Both the position numbers and the translations under genes were made by a program. From the NCBI GenBank assembly GCA_023229425.1, contig JALNZG010000002.1, positions 310,001 to 374,000 of the forward strand: 64,000 bases of DNA, in the 5' to 3' direction. This DNA is from Ignavibacteriaceae bacterium. Lineage in GTDB: Bacteria > Bacteroidota > Ignavibacteria > Ignavibacteriales > Ignavibacteriaceae. The notes under the pieces were generated by a model. That model searched no databases and was not told where the DNA came from. It worked only from the letters and a program-made list of their open reading frames with translations. The stretch's first letter is position 1, and the number at the start of each line of letters is the position of its first letter. Below, piece after piece: positions 8,941 to 18,255 of the stretch.

Positions 8941-9653
8941 TTATCCCCGCTATTGATCTATACGAAAACAAGATCGTCCGTTTGAGAAAAGGTGATTTTA
9001 ACCAGGTTACTTTTTATAAACAAACTCCGCTTGAAAAAGCAAAAAAATTTGAGCAACACGGATTTGAGTGGCTTCACATTGTTGATTTACTTGGCTCTAA
9101 AACAGGAACCATTTCTGTTGAAGGAATTATCCGTGAAATAAAAAAAGAAACAATACTTAAAATAGAATTCGGCGGCGGAGTAAGAAATTCGCAAATGGTT
9201 TCGCAATTGTTTGAAATAGGAATTGATAAAATAATTCTCGGTTCCATTTCGGTAAAAAACAAAATTGAATTTGAAAGTATCGTTACAAACTTTCCTCCTC
9301 AAAACTTCATCATCGCGGTTGATGCGCTTGATGAAATGATTGCTGTTAGCGGCTGGACTGAATCAACTGCTATTTCCATTTACGAGCACATTAAGTATTG
9401 TTTGCAATTTGGACTAACTCATTTTCTTTGCACCGATATTTCAAAAGACGGTATGCTGACAGGAACTAATATTGAATTGTACAAAAATATTCTCGCACGT
9501 TTTCCAAACATCAACTTAATTGCTTCCGGCGGAATAAAAGATTTGGACGATGTAAAAAAAGTAAACGAACTAAAGCCATACGGTGTTGTAATTGGAAAAG
9601 CCATTTACGAAAATAAAATTGATTTGAAGGAGCTTGCACAAGTTGGTCGCTAA
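8934..9653 (+). CDS. hisA: ProFAR isomerase (phosphoribosylformimino-AICAR ribotide isomerase)
   Basis: This single TIM barrel of 239 residues catalyses the Amadori rearrangement of ProFAR to PRFAR. It begins with IIPAIDLYENKIVRLRKGDF, with the catalytic Asp in the first strand. It also has the phosphate-binding loops FGGGVR and ASGGIKDLDDV and the second acid in CTDISKDGMLTG. It overlaps hisH at its start and hisF at its end. Confidence 0.95.
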   Translation: MLIIPAIDLYENKIVRLRKGDFNQVTFYKQTPLEKAKKFEQHGFEWLHIVDLLGSKTGTISVEGIIREIKKETILKIEFGGGVRNSQMVSQLFEIGIDKIILGSISVKNKIEFESIVTNFPPQNFIIAVDALDEMIAVSGWTESTAISIYEHIKYCLQFGLTHFLCTDISKDGMLTGTNIELYKNILARFPNINLIASGGIKDLDDVKKVNELKPYGVVIGKAIYENKIDLKELAQVGR

Positions 9654-10398
9654 AAGAATTATTCCTTGTCTTGATATTAAAAACGGCAGAGTTGTTAAAG
9701 GCGTAAATTTTGTCAATCTTGTTGATGCCGGTTCGGCTGTTGAGCTTGCAAAACGCTACTCCGATGAAGGTGCCGATGAATTGGTTTTTCTCGACATCAC
9801 AGCTTCGGTTGAAAAAAGAAAAACGTTTGTTGAGTTAGTAAAAGAAATTGCAAAAGCGATCCGTATTCCATTTACTGTTGGCGGAGGCATTTCTGAGTTA
9901 ACTGATATTGAAAAATTATTAAAAGCCGGCGCGGATAAAGTTTCGCTCAATACTTCAATTGTAAAAAACCCAAACTTGATTACTAAAGCCGCCAGACAAT
10001 TTGGCAGCCAGGCAATTGTTGCCGCAATTGATGTGAATGTTGTGAACAACGGTTACAAAGTTTTTATTAAGGGTGGGAGAGAAGAAACCGCACTTGAAGG
10101 ATTGTCGTGGTGTAAACAAGTTGAAGAGCTTGGCGCGGGAGAAATTCTTTTAACTTCAATGAACAAAGATGGAACGAAAGATGGTTACGATGTAACTTTT
10201 CTTTCTGAATTAAATAAGCTTGTGCGCATTCCGGTTATTGCATCGGGCGGCGCCGGAAGTAAGAATGATTTTTTTGAAGCATTTAGTAAAGCCAATGTTG
10301 ACGCGTGTCTTGCCGCTTCTCTCTTTCATTTTGATATTTTGAAAATAAAGGATTTAAAAAGATATTTACAAGACAACGGAATTGTTATCCGGTCATAA
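9643..10398 (+). CDS. hisF: Imidazole glycerol phosphate synthase, cyclase subunit
   Basis: HisF joins ammonia from HisH to PRFAR and cleaves it to IGP and AICAR. The TIM barrel has AKRIIPCLDIKNGRVVKG at the N terminus, TVGGGIS, TSMNKDGTKDGYD and ASGGAGS. I chose the TTG at 9643, giving 251 residues, because it aligns with the usual M(L/V)AKRIIPCLD start and has AAGGAG 11 bases upstream. The TTG at 9634 is too close to that site. The gene overlaps hisA by 11 bases. Confidence 0.94.
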   Translation: MVAKRIIPCLDIKNGRVVKGVNFVNLVDAGSAVELAKRYSDEGADELVFLDITASVEKRKTFVELVKEIAKAIRIPFTVGGGISELTDIEKLLKAGADKVSLNTSIVKNPNLITKAARQFGSQAIVAAIDVNVVNNGYKVFIKGGREETALEGLSWCKQVEELGAGEILLTSMNKDGTKDGYDVTFLSELNKLVRIPVIASGGAGSKNDFFEAFSKANVDACLAASLFHFDILKIKDLKRYLQDNGIVIRS

Positions 10399-10428
10399 AC
10401 AAAAAAGATTAGGATTAAGATTAAGAGT

Positions 10429-11052
10429 ATGAATAAGATAAAGAATAAAATCGATACCGAAGAAATATATTTTGACAAATTAGATGGGTTGGTTCCGGCA
10501 ATTATCGTTGATGCTTCAACGAAAGACGTGCTGATGCTGGGATTTATGAATAAAGAATCGCTTGAGAAAACATTAGAAACCAATCTTGTTACTTTTTACA
10601 GCAGAAGGCGCAAAACCTTGTGGACAAAAGGGGAAACGTCCGGCAACTTTCTCCGATTAGTGGATATAAAACTTGATTGCGATAGCGATACACTTTTGGT
10701 TTATGCGAATCCTGACGGCAACACTTGCCACACCGGAGATTATTCATGTTTCGGTATTGAAAAAAATCCATCTCTTGATTTTCTCAACAAACTTTTTTCT
10801 CTTATCAAACAACGAAAGATTGATCTTCCTGAAACTTCATACACAACAAAACTTTTTAAAGACGGCGCAAACAGGATAATTCAGAAAGTCGGTGAAGAAG
10901 CGATAGAAACCGTTATCGCCGCAAAAAATAGAGACAAACACGAAATCGTAAACGAAGTTTCCGATTTGATCTACCACTTATTTGTTATGCTTGCGGAACA
11001 AGAAATAGAATTTGCCGATGTTGTTGAAAATCTTAAGAAAAGAATGAAATAG
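10429..11052 (+). CDS. hisI: Bifunctional phosphoribosyl-AMP cyclohydrolase / phosphoribosyl-ATP pyrophosphatase
   Basis: This 207-residue HisIE fusion catalyses steps two and three of the pathway. The cyclohydrolase domain (about 1-112) has the metal site DCDSD (83-87) and the zinc ligands in NTCHTGDYSCFG (98-109). The pyrophosphohydrolase domain (about 115-207) has the helical DGANRIIQKVGEEAIETVIAAK-type segment and EVSDLIYH. It is the last his gene, 30 bases after hisF. No clear terminator follows. Confidence 0.95.
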   Translation: MNKIKNKIDTEEIYFDKLDGLVPAIIVDASTKDVLMLGFMNKESLEKTLETNLVTFYSRRRKTLWTKGETSGNFLRLVDIKLDCDSDTLLVYANPDGNTCHTGDYSCFGIEKNPSLDFLNKLFSLIKQRKIDLPETSYTTKLFKDGANRIIQKVGEEAIETVIAAKNRDKHEIVNEVSDLIYHLFVMLAEQEIEFADVVENLKKRMK

Positions 11053-11134
11053 CACATGTAAAAAACTGCATAATTCAGATGCGTTTGTATATTAAGCTAC
11101 TAGAATATGATCGGCATCCACCAATAAGATGAAA

Positions 11135-13288
11135 CTATTTGATTATAATCATTTTTTTCGATTGTAAAAAGTTCGCCGTTTTTAGTGTAATGAAATAAAC
11201 ACCACTACTTAATAATGATCCATCGAATACTTTTTTATATATACCTGAATTTTGATATTCATTTAGCAATTCAACTACTTTTCTTCCCAGAGCATCATAA
11301 ATGTCAATACTGACAAAGCCTGATAATGCGATTGAGTATTCTATGGTTGTCTTTGGATTAAATGGATTGGGATAATTTTGAAATAATTGAAAACCGGATG
11401 GTTTCACATTTTCAAGAATCTGAACAGCTGTGATTCCTCCATCTTCAGTCTTTAAAATAATTCCGTTGTCACCTGTTATCCAACCAATTTTATCGTTAAT
11501 AAAAAACACATCATATAAATCTAATGCTGTCAAATTTGATTTTATTTTCCAAGATTCCCCACTATCTGTTGTATAACAGATAGTTCCTTTCTCACCCACC
11601 GCCCAGCCATTTTGATATGAAGAGAAATAAACCGAATATAAGTCTCTCGAATAACTTCCAAATCGGTGCTCACTCCAATTAACCCCACCGTCTGTAGTTT
11701 TAAGAATCCGATTATCTGTATTTGAACCAACGGAATATCCAATTTTACTATCAATAAAATAAATCGAATTTAGGTTATAACTTTCGACTTTAATCCAATT
11801 TGTTCCTCCGTTTGTTGTGCGCATAAGAATTCTATTCCCGACAATCCAACCATTATCTTTATCCGCAAAATGTACATCATTAAGGATATTATTCAAAACA
11901 GTATCTTGCCTTCTCCATGAAATTCCCCCGTTGGTTGTTTTATAAATATAACCATAATTGATAGGTAAAGGTTGCGCCCACCAAGAGTAACCACCGATAG
12001 CCCAACCAATATCTCTATTAATAAAGTACAATGAATTAATTTGAGGGATAGTATCATTGCTTATTCTATTCCAAGTATTTCCACTATCTTCGGTTTTATA
12101 AATATCTCCACCTCCATTGAGAAGAATAGAACTTGCCCAGCCCACATATTCATCTATAAAGAATATTGTGTTATACCAAATTGAATTGTTTCTTCTTTTC
12201 CAGCTCCCTCCTCCATTTGTAGTTGTTAAAAGATCATCACCCCCAAGCACCCAACCTATTTTATCATTCACAAAAATTACTTTCTTGCAACTGTTTACCG
12301 ATCCTTGCTCAATGAAAACCCAAGTTTTCCCCATGTTTGTTGATTTGATAATAATTCCTTTTTCACCAAACACAAAACAAGTATTGCTGGCTGAAATGGT
12401 TATTTCATTTAAATTTTGCGAAAAACCAAGAGATTTATTTAACCAGTTTTCTCCACCGTTTGTCGTAATAAAAATAGAACCACTATTTCCTACAGCAACT
12501 CCACAACTATCATTAAAAAATTTAATTGAATTCAAATAACCGAAATTTCCCATAAGCTGTACGCTAAAACTTTTACCTCCATCTATGGTTTTTATAATAC
12601 GATTACTGGTTCCATAATCGCCTCCAACAATCCATGCTGTATCATTATTAATTGCAGCAATTGAATTTTGTGTGAAAATCAATGAAGAATCTTCAATAAT
12701 CCGCCAGGTATTTCCGCTATCATATGACTTTAATACTTTTCTTCCAGTATTTACCGCCCACAAACTATTTGGCTCTACAAAAGCTATAGAATTTAAAGTA
12801 CCAATCCATTGACGTATTTGAGGATACAAAATATCATATGACCATGTATTTCCTTGATCGTGAGTTATCGATAAATAAGCAGATGTACCACTTCCACAAG
12901 CTAAATATCCTAAACTATCATCAAGAAATACTATTTCATTTATTGAGTAAGGAAAGGCTGTCCAATTACTACTTTCCCAAGAACTTCCACCATTCGTTGT
13001 CTTAAATATTTTGCTACTCCCTCCAACAAAACCAATTAACTTAGATAAAAAACAAACAGTTGTTAAATCAACAGATATGTTTCCTTCTTGCCTCAACCAA
13101 CTTAATCCACTATCTGTAGTTTTTAAAATTGTTCCAAAATCACCGACAACCCAACCAGTCGAAGCAGAAATAAAATAGCCGGCATTTAAATTATAGGGAG
13201 TCGGGGAAGGATTTTGCAATTGCCATTGAGAAAACAATTGCAAAAACGGATAACTTATAAAAATAATAATTAGACAAATTTTTCTCAT
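11135..13288 (-). CDS. Secreted BNR / Ycf48-like beta-propeller protein with a type IX sorting domain
   Basis: This 717-residue protein begins with a signal peptide (hydrophobic stretch to about residue 20, ending LFSQ). More than ten repeats of about 45-50 residues follow, of the form TTDGGxxW...I.F.d...GW.VG, as in photosystem II assembly factor Ycf48-like and sialidase-type BNR propellers. Residues from about 635 carry FQLFQNYPNPFNP and SGVYFITLKT, the C-terminal sorting domain for type IX export. It is therefore probably secreted or surface-bound; its ligand is unknown. It is not obviously in an operon. Confidence 0.85.
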   Translation of the reverse strand: MRKICLIIIFISYPFLQLFSQWQLQNPSPTPYNLNAGYFISASTGWVVGDFGTILKTTDSGLSWLRQEGNISVDLTTVCFLSKLIGFVGGSSKIFKTTNGGSSWESSNWTAFPYSINEIVFLDDSLGYLACGSGTSAYLSITHDQGNTWSYDILYPQIRQWIGTLNSIAFVEPNSLWAVNTGRKVLKSYDSGNTWRIIEDSSLIFTQNSIAAINNDTAWIVGGDYGTSNRIIKTIDGGKSFSVQLMGNFGYLNSIKFFNDSCGVAVGNSGSIFITTNGGENWLNKSLGFSQNLNEITISASNTCFVFGEKGIIIKSTNMGKTWVFIEQGSVNSCKKVIFVNDKIGWVLGGDDLLTTTNGGGSWKRRNNSIWYNTIFFIDEYVGWASSILLNGGGDIYKTEDSGNTWNRISNDTIPQINSLYFINRDIGWAIGGYSWWAQPLPINYGYIYKTTNGGISWRRQDTVLNNILNDVHFADKDNGWIVGNRILMRTTNGGTNWIKVESYNLNSIYFIDSKIGYSVGSNTDNRILKTTDGGVNWSEHRFGSYSRDLYSVYFSSYQNGWAVGEKGTICYTTDSGESWKIKSNLTALDLYDVFFINDKIGWITGDNGIILKTEDGGITAVQILENVKPSGFQLFQNYPNPFNPKTTIEYSIALSGFVSIDIYDALGRKVVELLNEYQNSGIYKKVFDGSLLSSGVYFITLKTANFLQSKKMIIIK

Positions 13289-13673
13289 CTCATCACCTAT
13301 TAAAAAGTTGGTATTGTAAAATAATTGACCAAAATAATTTCAATTTATTTACTCTAGCTATTATTTAATTGAACTTTTTTATTCGTTAAACTCTCACTCT
13401 TTCATTTTATAATGCAAAATAATCATTTTTTTTCAAATTTGCTTTTCTTCCTCAAACCCCTTCATCTTATATGGAAACTTCTGTTACGTTTCATCATTTG
13501 AATATAACGCTATATTTGCATAATAGAACTGGTATAAGAATACTACAACGGAATAATTCCCAGCCTCTATGTTCTATAAAAAGAAAGTAGGCTCTTAACA
13601 CCCAAATTTTTGAAGAGTTCTCTCAATCTCATTTCTTCATCACTTATTATTTTATACAGAAAGGACTAAAACT
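13289..13673. other. Divergent intergenic region
   Basis: A 385-base AT-rich stretch separates the start of the propeller gene from the start of the SlyD-like gene. It holds one candidate promoter element (13511-13518). A weak stem of AGCCT with AGGCT flanks about 13562-13592. No coding sequence or RNA gene is convincing. Confidence 0.6.
13511..13518 (+). promoter_or_regulatory. Candidate -7 element (TATATTTG) for the SlyD-like gene
   Basis: TATATTTG matches TAnnTTTG. TTTC lies about 19 bases upstream at 13489-13492, one mismatch from TTTG. It implies a 5' untranslated region of about 150 bases. Confidence 0.3.
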
Positions 13674-14156
13674 TTGAAACCAAACCAGGTTGTTACCATA
13701 AACTATATATTAACGGATTCCGAAGGAGAAATTATCGATTCCACCTCAGAAGGAAAATCGTTTTCTTTCTTAAGCGGTTCGGAGCAAGTGCTTCCAAAGC
13801 TTGAAGAAGCTGTCGGGGCAATGCTCATCGGAAGCAAACGGATCGTTGCACTGACCGCGGAAGATGCTTACGGTGAATATATTGACGACGCAGTTCAAAT
13901 TTTGCAGCGAAGCGAATTTCCTAAAGAGGTTGAGATTAAAGAAGGAATGGAGTTTGTAACCAACGCACCGGACGGAAGCCAAATGCCTTTTGTTATTTCT
14001 AAAATTACCGATGAACAAATCACCGTTGATTTTAATCATCCACTTGCCGGCGTGGATTTAACTTTTGATGTTGAGCTTCTTGATTTACGCGACGCAACTG
14101 CTGAAGAATTATCACACGGACACGCACACGGAGCACACAGTCACCATCATCACTAA
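13674..14156 (+). CDS. SlyD-like FKBP-type peptidyl-prolyl cis-trans isomerase
   Basis: This 160-residue protein is a cytoplasmic FKBP with the SlyD arrangement. The split FKBP domain (about 1-70 and 125-145) encloses an insert-in-flap chaperone domain (about 70-125), and a His-rich tail (GHAHGAHSHHHH) can bind nickel. SlyD proteins catalyse prolyl isomerisation and chaperone or metal-delivery roles. The TTG start is supported by AGAAAGGA nine bases upstream. Confidence 0.9.
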   Translation: MKPNQVVTINYILTDSEGEIIDSTSEGKSFSFLSGSEQVLPKLEEAVGAMLIGSKRIVALTAEDAYGEYIDDAVQILQRSEFPKEVEIKEGMEFVTNAPDGSQMPFVISKITDEQITVDFNHPLAGVDLTFDVELLDLRDATAEELSHGHAHGAHSHHHH

Positions 14157-14168
14157 TGATCAAATAAC

Positions 14169-14252
14169 AAAACACAAATCACAAAAACCAAACAAACAAT
14201 TTCATAATAGTTTTTGATTTAAATGTTCTTTGAGATTTGTCTTTTGTGTTTT
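14169..14252. repeat. Inverted repeat between two convergent genes
   Basis: AAAACACAAA (14169-14178) is the reverse complement of TTTGTGTTTT (14243-14252), with partial further pairing and a 64-base spacer. It may act as a bidirectional terminator or be a short A-rich repeat; the long loop makes this uncertain. Confidence 0.3.
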
Positions 14253-14257
14253 TGAAT

Positions 14258-15481
14258 TTAGCTTTCGTTATTTGTTTTGTTTTTTCTCTCCAATTCATAA
14301 CGATAAATAACTCTTCCAAGGTTCGCTAAAAACGGTAAACCGATCTCATCATACTCATATTTATCATCGTTAAAGATTTCATCTTCGTTAACATAAATAA
14401 CCGCGCTTAACAGAAACTCTACTTTGTTTTTTGAATCAACAATGTAAGCGTTATCGGTTAAATAGCCGTATGCCTGCCCAACTTTATTATAAATTTTTAT
14501 GTAATCAGGAATAGAGTCCTTTGTGTCCCCATAAAGAAAATATTTAACATACCCGTCAGGATAGTGGCTGTAATCGCGATATTCGCTAAACTCACTTTCA
14601 CGCGGAAGTATTGACATATATTTTTTCAGAAATGTAATATCATCTTTTGTTAATAAAAATCTTTTTTCTTCGGCTACTGATTTTGGAAAGAAAAGAGATT
14701 TTAGCATCTCGTGCTGCTCTTCAAGGGCAAAATAATTTGAGAACGTAAAATCTTTTGGGTGCGAATGAATACTGTCATCTTCGACAACGCCTTTTCCTTG
14801 AAGTAAATCTTCGGCATCATTTTGATACTGAGAGTGGTTAAACCGCATTGGTTGTTCATAAATGGTTTTATCTTTAAAATAAAATGTAAAAGGATTTGTA
14901 AAACGATTTTGTTCTCTGCTGAGACCGCCGACAAAGCGGTGATGAACCATTACATTGTTGTATTCTTTTCTCCAAAGCTTTTCGTTAAAATATTGCTGCC
15001 CGAGAAATTCGTACAATCTATTATAAGCGTCATTATCGCTTACAATAAAAAGCTTTTTTATATAATTTGCTAGAGAGGGTAACTTGTTTTGAGAAGAAGA
15101 ATCGAACTCAACTTTTGTTTGACCTGTATAGGCGCTGTCAATGCGGAGTGAAGTTTCTTTTGTTAACCCTTTAATTTTTAATTGATTTATCTTTTCAAGA
15201 GTTAATAAAGCTGCGGGAAGCTTAATAGTGCTTGCAGGATTAAAATATTTTTTCGCGTTTACGTGGTATTTATAAGTTGAAAACTTTGTTTCACCATTTT
15301 TCGTTCTGTCAATTTTTGTGTAAATAATTTGAACACGGTGTTTTTCGGGATTTTCTAAAACAGCCGGAAAATATTTTGCGTTTTCCTTTAAAAGATTTTC
15401 AAGAAAATTTTTATCCTCTTTTTTGTTTTGTGCAAAACCCACAAAAACCAAAAGAACAAGCAATGAAAGAATACTTCTCAT
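14258..15481 (-). CDS. Beta-lactamase-fold serine hydrolase
   Basis: The protein has 407 residues with a signal peptide (hydrophobic to about residue 18, ending GFAQ). A class-A beta-lactamase-type SxxK motif, Ser84-Thr-Ile-Lys87, lies in NPASTIKLP, and an SDN motif sits at 148-150 in FIVSDNDAYN. This is the beta-lactamase2 family. Its length and lack of a clear C-terminal KTG suggest a periplasmic hydrolase rather than a resistance enzyme. The ATG at 15479-15481 is preferred over the GTG six bases upstream because CGGAG sits seven bases before it. It follows the patatin gene by 19 bases. Confidence 0.75.
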   Translation of the reverse strand: MRSILSLLVLLVFVGFAQNKKEDKNFLENLLKENAKYFPAVLENPEKHRVQIIYTKIDRTKNGETKFSTYKYHVNAKKYFNPASTIKLPAALLTLEKINQLKIKGLTKETSLRIDSAYTGQTKVEFDSSSQNKLPSLANYIKKLFIVSDNDAYNRLYEFLGQQYFNEKLWRKEYNNVMVHHRFVGGLSREQNRFTNPFTFYFKDKTIYEQPMRFNHSQYQNDAEDLLQGKGVVEDDSIHSHPKDFTFSNYFALEEQHEMLKSLFFPKSVAEEKRFLLTKDDITFLKKYMSILPRESEFSEYRDYSHYPDGYVKYFLYGDTKDSIPDYIKIYNKVGQAYGYLTDNAYIVDSKNKVEFLLSAVIYVNEDEIFNDDKYEYDEIGLPFLANLGRVIYRYELERKNKTNNES

Positions 15482-15500
15482 TTTCACTCTCCGAAATTAT

Positions 15501-18206
15501 CTAGTAATAATATCCTAAAGAAAAATAAAAATAGACAGGTCCAAGACTAATCGGATTTCCCGGAAGATTTTTTACAAAGAGAAAACTTCTACCGACCGAA
15601 AAATCTGCCGGACCAATTGGTGTATCAAACGACAAAGTTCCTCCAAGGCCGTGTCTTAAATCTTTAAAACGTATTTGTTCCGGCACAGGCCAAATAGAGC
15701 CTAAATCATATCTCATCAAAAAATAAGTTGGGAAAAAAACTTTAACGGGAAACAAGAAACGATATTCTAATGAGGAGGCAAGAATTTGTCTTCCGCGGAA
15801 TTCATCTTCACGCATTCCAAAAAACGAATATTGTCCACCAATTGAATACTGCTGGGTAAGTGGTAATGTTTTATCTGCAAATCCCATTTTAAAACCAACA
15901 CCAACTGTATGAATGTTGTTAAGTGAAAAAAAACTTTTATAATTAAACCCGATATTGGTATAACCGGAAGATAACCCATAAATCTTTTGTGCTGTTTCAT
16001 AAAAAGCTGAGAGTTTCACTCCTTTAGTGGGATAAGGGTATTTATCCTGTGTATCAATGTTTGAAGAAACACGAAAACTGATGAAGGCGAATTGAGTTGG
16101 GTCAACAGCAAGATTATTTAAATTTTTTAATTGATTAACTTCATACTTCCCCTTAAAAATAACATTACCAAACTTCTTTACCTGCATTCCGATAGCGGCT
16201 GAAAGTGCATAAAAAACTTGCCTGTATTCTCCATGGTTTTCACGATCAAAAAATTTGCTACTCGAAGTTGGAACGTCCCGGTAAACAAACACATCATTTG
16301 ATTTATAATAAGTGTTAATATTATATGTTAGGTAAGAATCAAAAATTCTGTCTGCTTTGTGTTCAAGCGTATATGAGCGCCCGCGGGCTGATAAATAAAG
16401 GAGAAAGCCAAGCTCGGTTGCTGTTCCTAGAATATTTGCATCACGAACATCAAACCAAAATTGAGGTTTGTTTTCGTTATCTAATTTAAACCCTATCCGC
16501 GCCGTGTTCGAAATTTTTTCATCAACAATGAGTGTTAAGATTTTTTTATCATTTTCTTTTTCTATCTGAACATAAACGTTCTCAAATAACCCGGTGCTTC
16601 GGAGATTTGTCAGTCCTTGTTGAATCCTTTCCGATTCAAAAACTTCTCCTTCGCGTATTGGAAATTCTCTCGAAATGATTGTAGGATTTGTATAAGAGTT
16701 GCCCCTAATTTTTATTTCAGAAACAATTCCCTCGCTAAAAATCAAAGAGAGGTGTTGAGAAGAATTGTCGAAAGAAACTGAATCAAGCTCGGCTAATGAG
16801 TACCCGGCTATTCGATAAAGTTCAAGAATTTCTTTGATCACAGAAAACGTTTTTGTTCCGTTGAAAGGTTTTCCTTCAAGCTTTTTTAGAATTGTTTTTA
16901 CCGTATCCACGGGAAGAAGCGTTATTCCCTGATATTGAATTGCATCAACTGTTTTGACTTTTTCTCCACTAAAAATTATTTCTGTTTTGTGGTTAGAAGT
17001 ATCAATCTCTGCCGAAAGAAAATCATATTCCCCGTCGGCATTTTTCAGATAAAGATAGCTGAGAATATCTCCGCTTGAAAGAGAATCTCTTTTCCTAATT
17101 TCTTCTAAAAAATATTTCCCGAATTTGCTGTTTTCATTTACTGTTACGTTCTTAAAAAAGATATCCTCTTGATGAATACGCATATTGTAGCTGGCTCTGA
17201 GCTTCCTTTCAATTGCATCAAGCAGAGGTTTGGCGGAGTTGTACCCAAGAGTAATTAAAGAATCAACATTGCTATAATCCGTTGATCCAACTCCTTTTAG
17301 GCTTGGTGAAATGATAAAATCCGCATAACGAAGCTGATCTTCGTTTAAGAGTTTCATCGGGATGCTTACTAATTGATCTGCAACAATCCAGGGCATTTGA
17401 AGGTCTTCCTTTGGATGAAGATCGCCCGTTGTGTTTACGGCAATCAATACATCAGGATGAAACCATTTTGCAATTTTTACAGGAATATTTGCAACCAAAC
17501 CGCCATCAACCAAAGTGAGGGTATCCATTTTCACTGGAGAAAGCAAAAACGAAACGCTTGAACTTGCCCTCATAGCCTGGCTTAATGATCCATTGCTGAG
17601 AATAACCGCATCACCTGTCTCCAAATTTGTGCACACCGCACGAAATCGTATTTCAAGATCATCAAAACTGTTTTTTACTTTAACCGGCGCCTGAAACGAG
17701 AGAAGATTTAAATAATTTGACAGCCGCTGACCATCATTTACAGAAGTTGGAATAATCGGTTTTAATCCTTTTAAACGAAGCGTGAGGACAGCTTTGTCTT
17801 CAGAAATTTTCTGATCAATAAACAAATCTCTCCGGTTTGTTTTTGCATCAACGGAAAGGAGATAATTCCAATCTGCCGTTCGGGCAATAGAATCAAGCGT
17901 CTTGACGGAATACCCTGCGGCATAAAGTCCACCGACAATACTTCCTATGCTTGTTCCAACAATGAGGTCAATAGGAATATTTTTTTCTTCTAAAGCTTTA
18001 AGAACGCCGATTTGTGCAATGCCTCTTGCCCCGCCGCCGCTAAGAGCAAGGGCAACGTTCGGCTGTGGCGCTGGAATGTTTTGTGTAAGAAAAAAGGGAA
18101 GTTGTTTCCGGATATATTCTGTTTTAAGAATTACTTTTTGCTGTTGAGAAAAAACCGACACCGCCAATACCAGCGGAAAGAGAATCATCTTAAAACTTTT
18201 CGACAT
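15501..18206 (-). CDS. Patatin-like phospholipase fused to POTRA and outer-membrane beta-barrel (type Vd autotransporter-like)
   Basis: The 901-residue protein has a signal peptide, then a patatin domain (about 50-330). The oxyanion loop is GGGARG (57-62), the nucleophile Ser86 lies in GTSIGS, and the catalytic Asp234 lies in VDGGLVANIPV. A middle region of about 420-590 carries POTRA-like repeats (VSEIKIRGNSYTNPTIISRE). The last 300 residues are a bacterial surface antigen (Omp85/BamA-type) barrel ending in an aromatic residue (YYY). This is the PlpD architecture of type Vd secretion, except that the intervening region is longer. It probably displays a lipase at the outer membrane. Confidence 0.88.
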   Translation of the reverse strand: MSKSFKMILFPLVLAVSVFSQQQKVILKTEYIRKQLPFFLTQNIPAPQPNVALALSGGGARGIAQIGVLKALEEKNIPIDLIVGTSIGSIVGGLYAAGYSVKTLDSIARTADWNYLLSVDAKTNRRDLFIDQKISEDKAVLTLRLKGLKPIIPTSVNDGQRLSNYLNLLSFQAPVKVKNSFDDLEIRFRAVCTNLETGDAVILSNGSLSQAMRASSSVSFLLSPVKMDTLTLVDGGLVANIPVKIAKWFHPDVLIAVNTTGDLHPKEDLQMPWIVADQLVSIPMKLLNEDQLRYADFIISPSLKGVGSTDYSNVDSLITLGYNSAKPLLDAIERKLRASYNMRIHQEDIFFKNVTVNENSKFGKYFLEEIRKRDSLSSGDILSYLYLKNADGEYDFLSAEIDTSNHKTEIIFSGEKVKTVDAIQYQGITLLPVDTVKTILKKLEGKPFNGTKTFSVIKEILELYRIAGYSLAELDSVSFDNSSQHLSLIFSEGIVSEIKIRGNSYTNPTIISREFPIREGEVFESERIQQGLTNLRSTGLFENVYVQIEKENDKKILTLIVDEKISNTARIGFKLDNENKPQFWFDVRDANILGTATELGFLLYLSARGRSYTLEHKADRIFDSYLTYNINTYYKSNDVFVYRDVPTSSSKFFDRENHGEYRQVFYALSAAIGMQVKKFGNVIFKGKYEVNQLKNLNNLAVDPTQFAFISFRVSSNIDTQDKYPYPTKGVKLSAFYETAQKIYGLSSGYTNIGFNYKSFFSLNNIHTVGVGFKMGFADKTLPLTQQYSIGGQYSFFGMREDEFRGRQILASSLEYRFLFPVKVFFPTYFLMRYDLGSIWPVPEQIRFKDLRHGLGGTLSFDTPIGPADFSVGRSFLFVKNLPGNPISLGPVYFYFSLGYYY

Positions 18207-18255
18207 CGGTTTTCCTTTTCATTGCTCCATAAAAAGCGAAGGAAGAGATAGTTAA

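Noticed and set aside
11053..11134. GCAT-loop-ATGC hairpin after hisIE as a terminator
   Set aside because: A four-base stem without a T-run is too weak to support.
13471..13590. 39-codon open frame in the intergenic region
   Set aside because: It has no ribosome-binding site, no recognisable sequence, and overlaps the proposed promoter of the SlyD-like gene.
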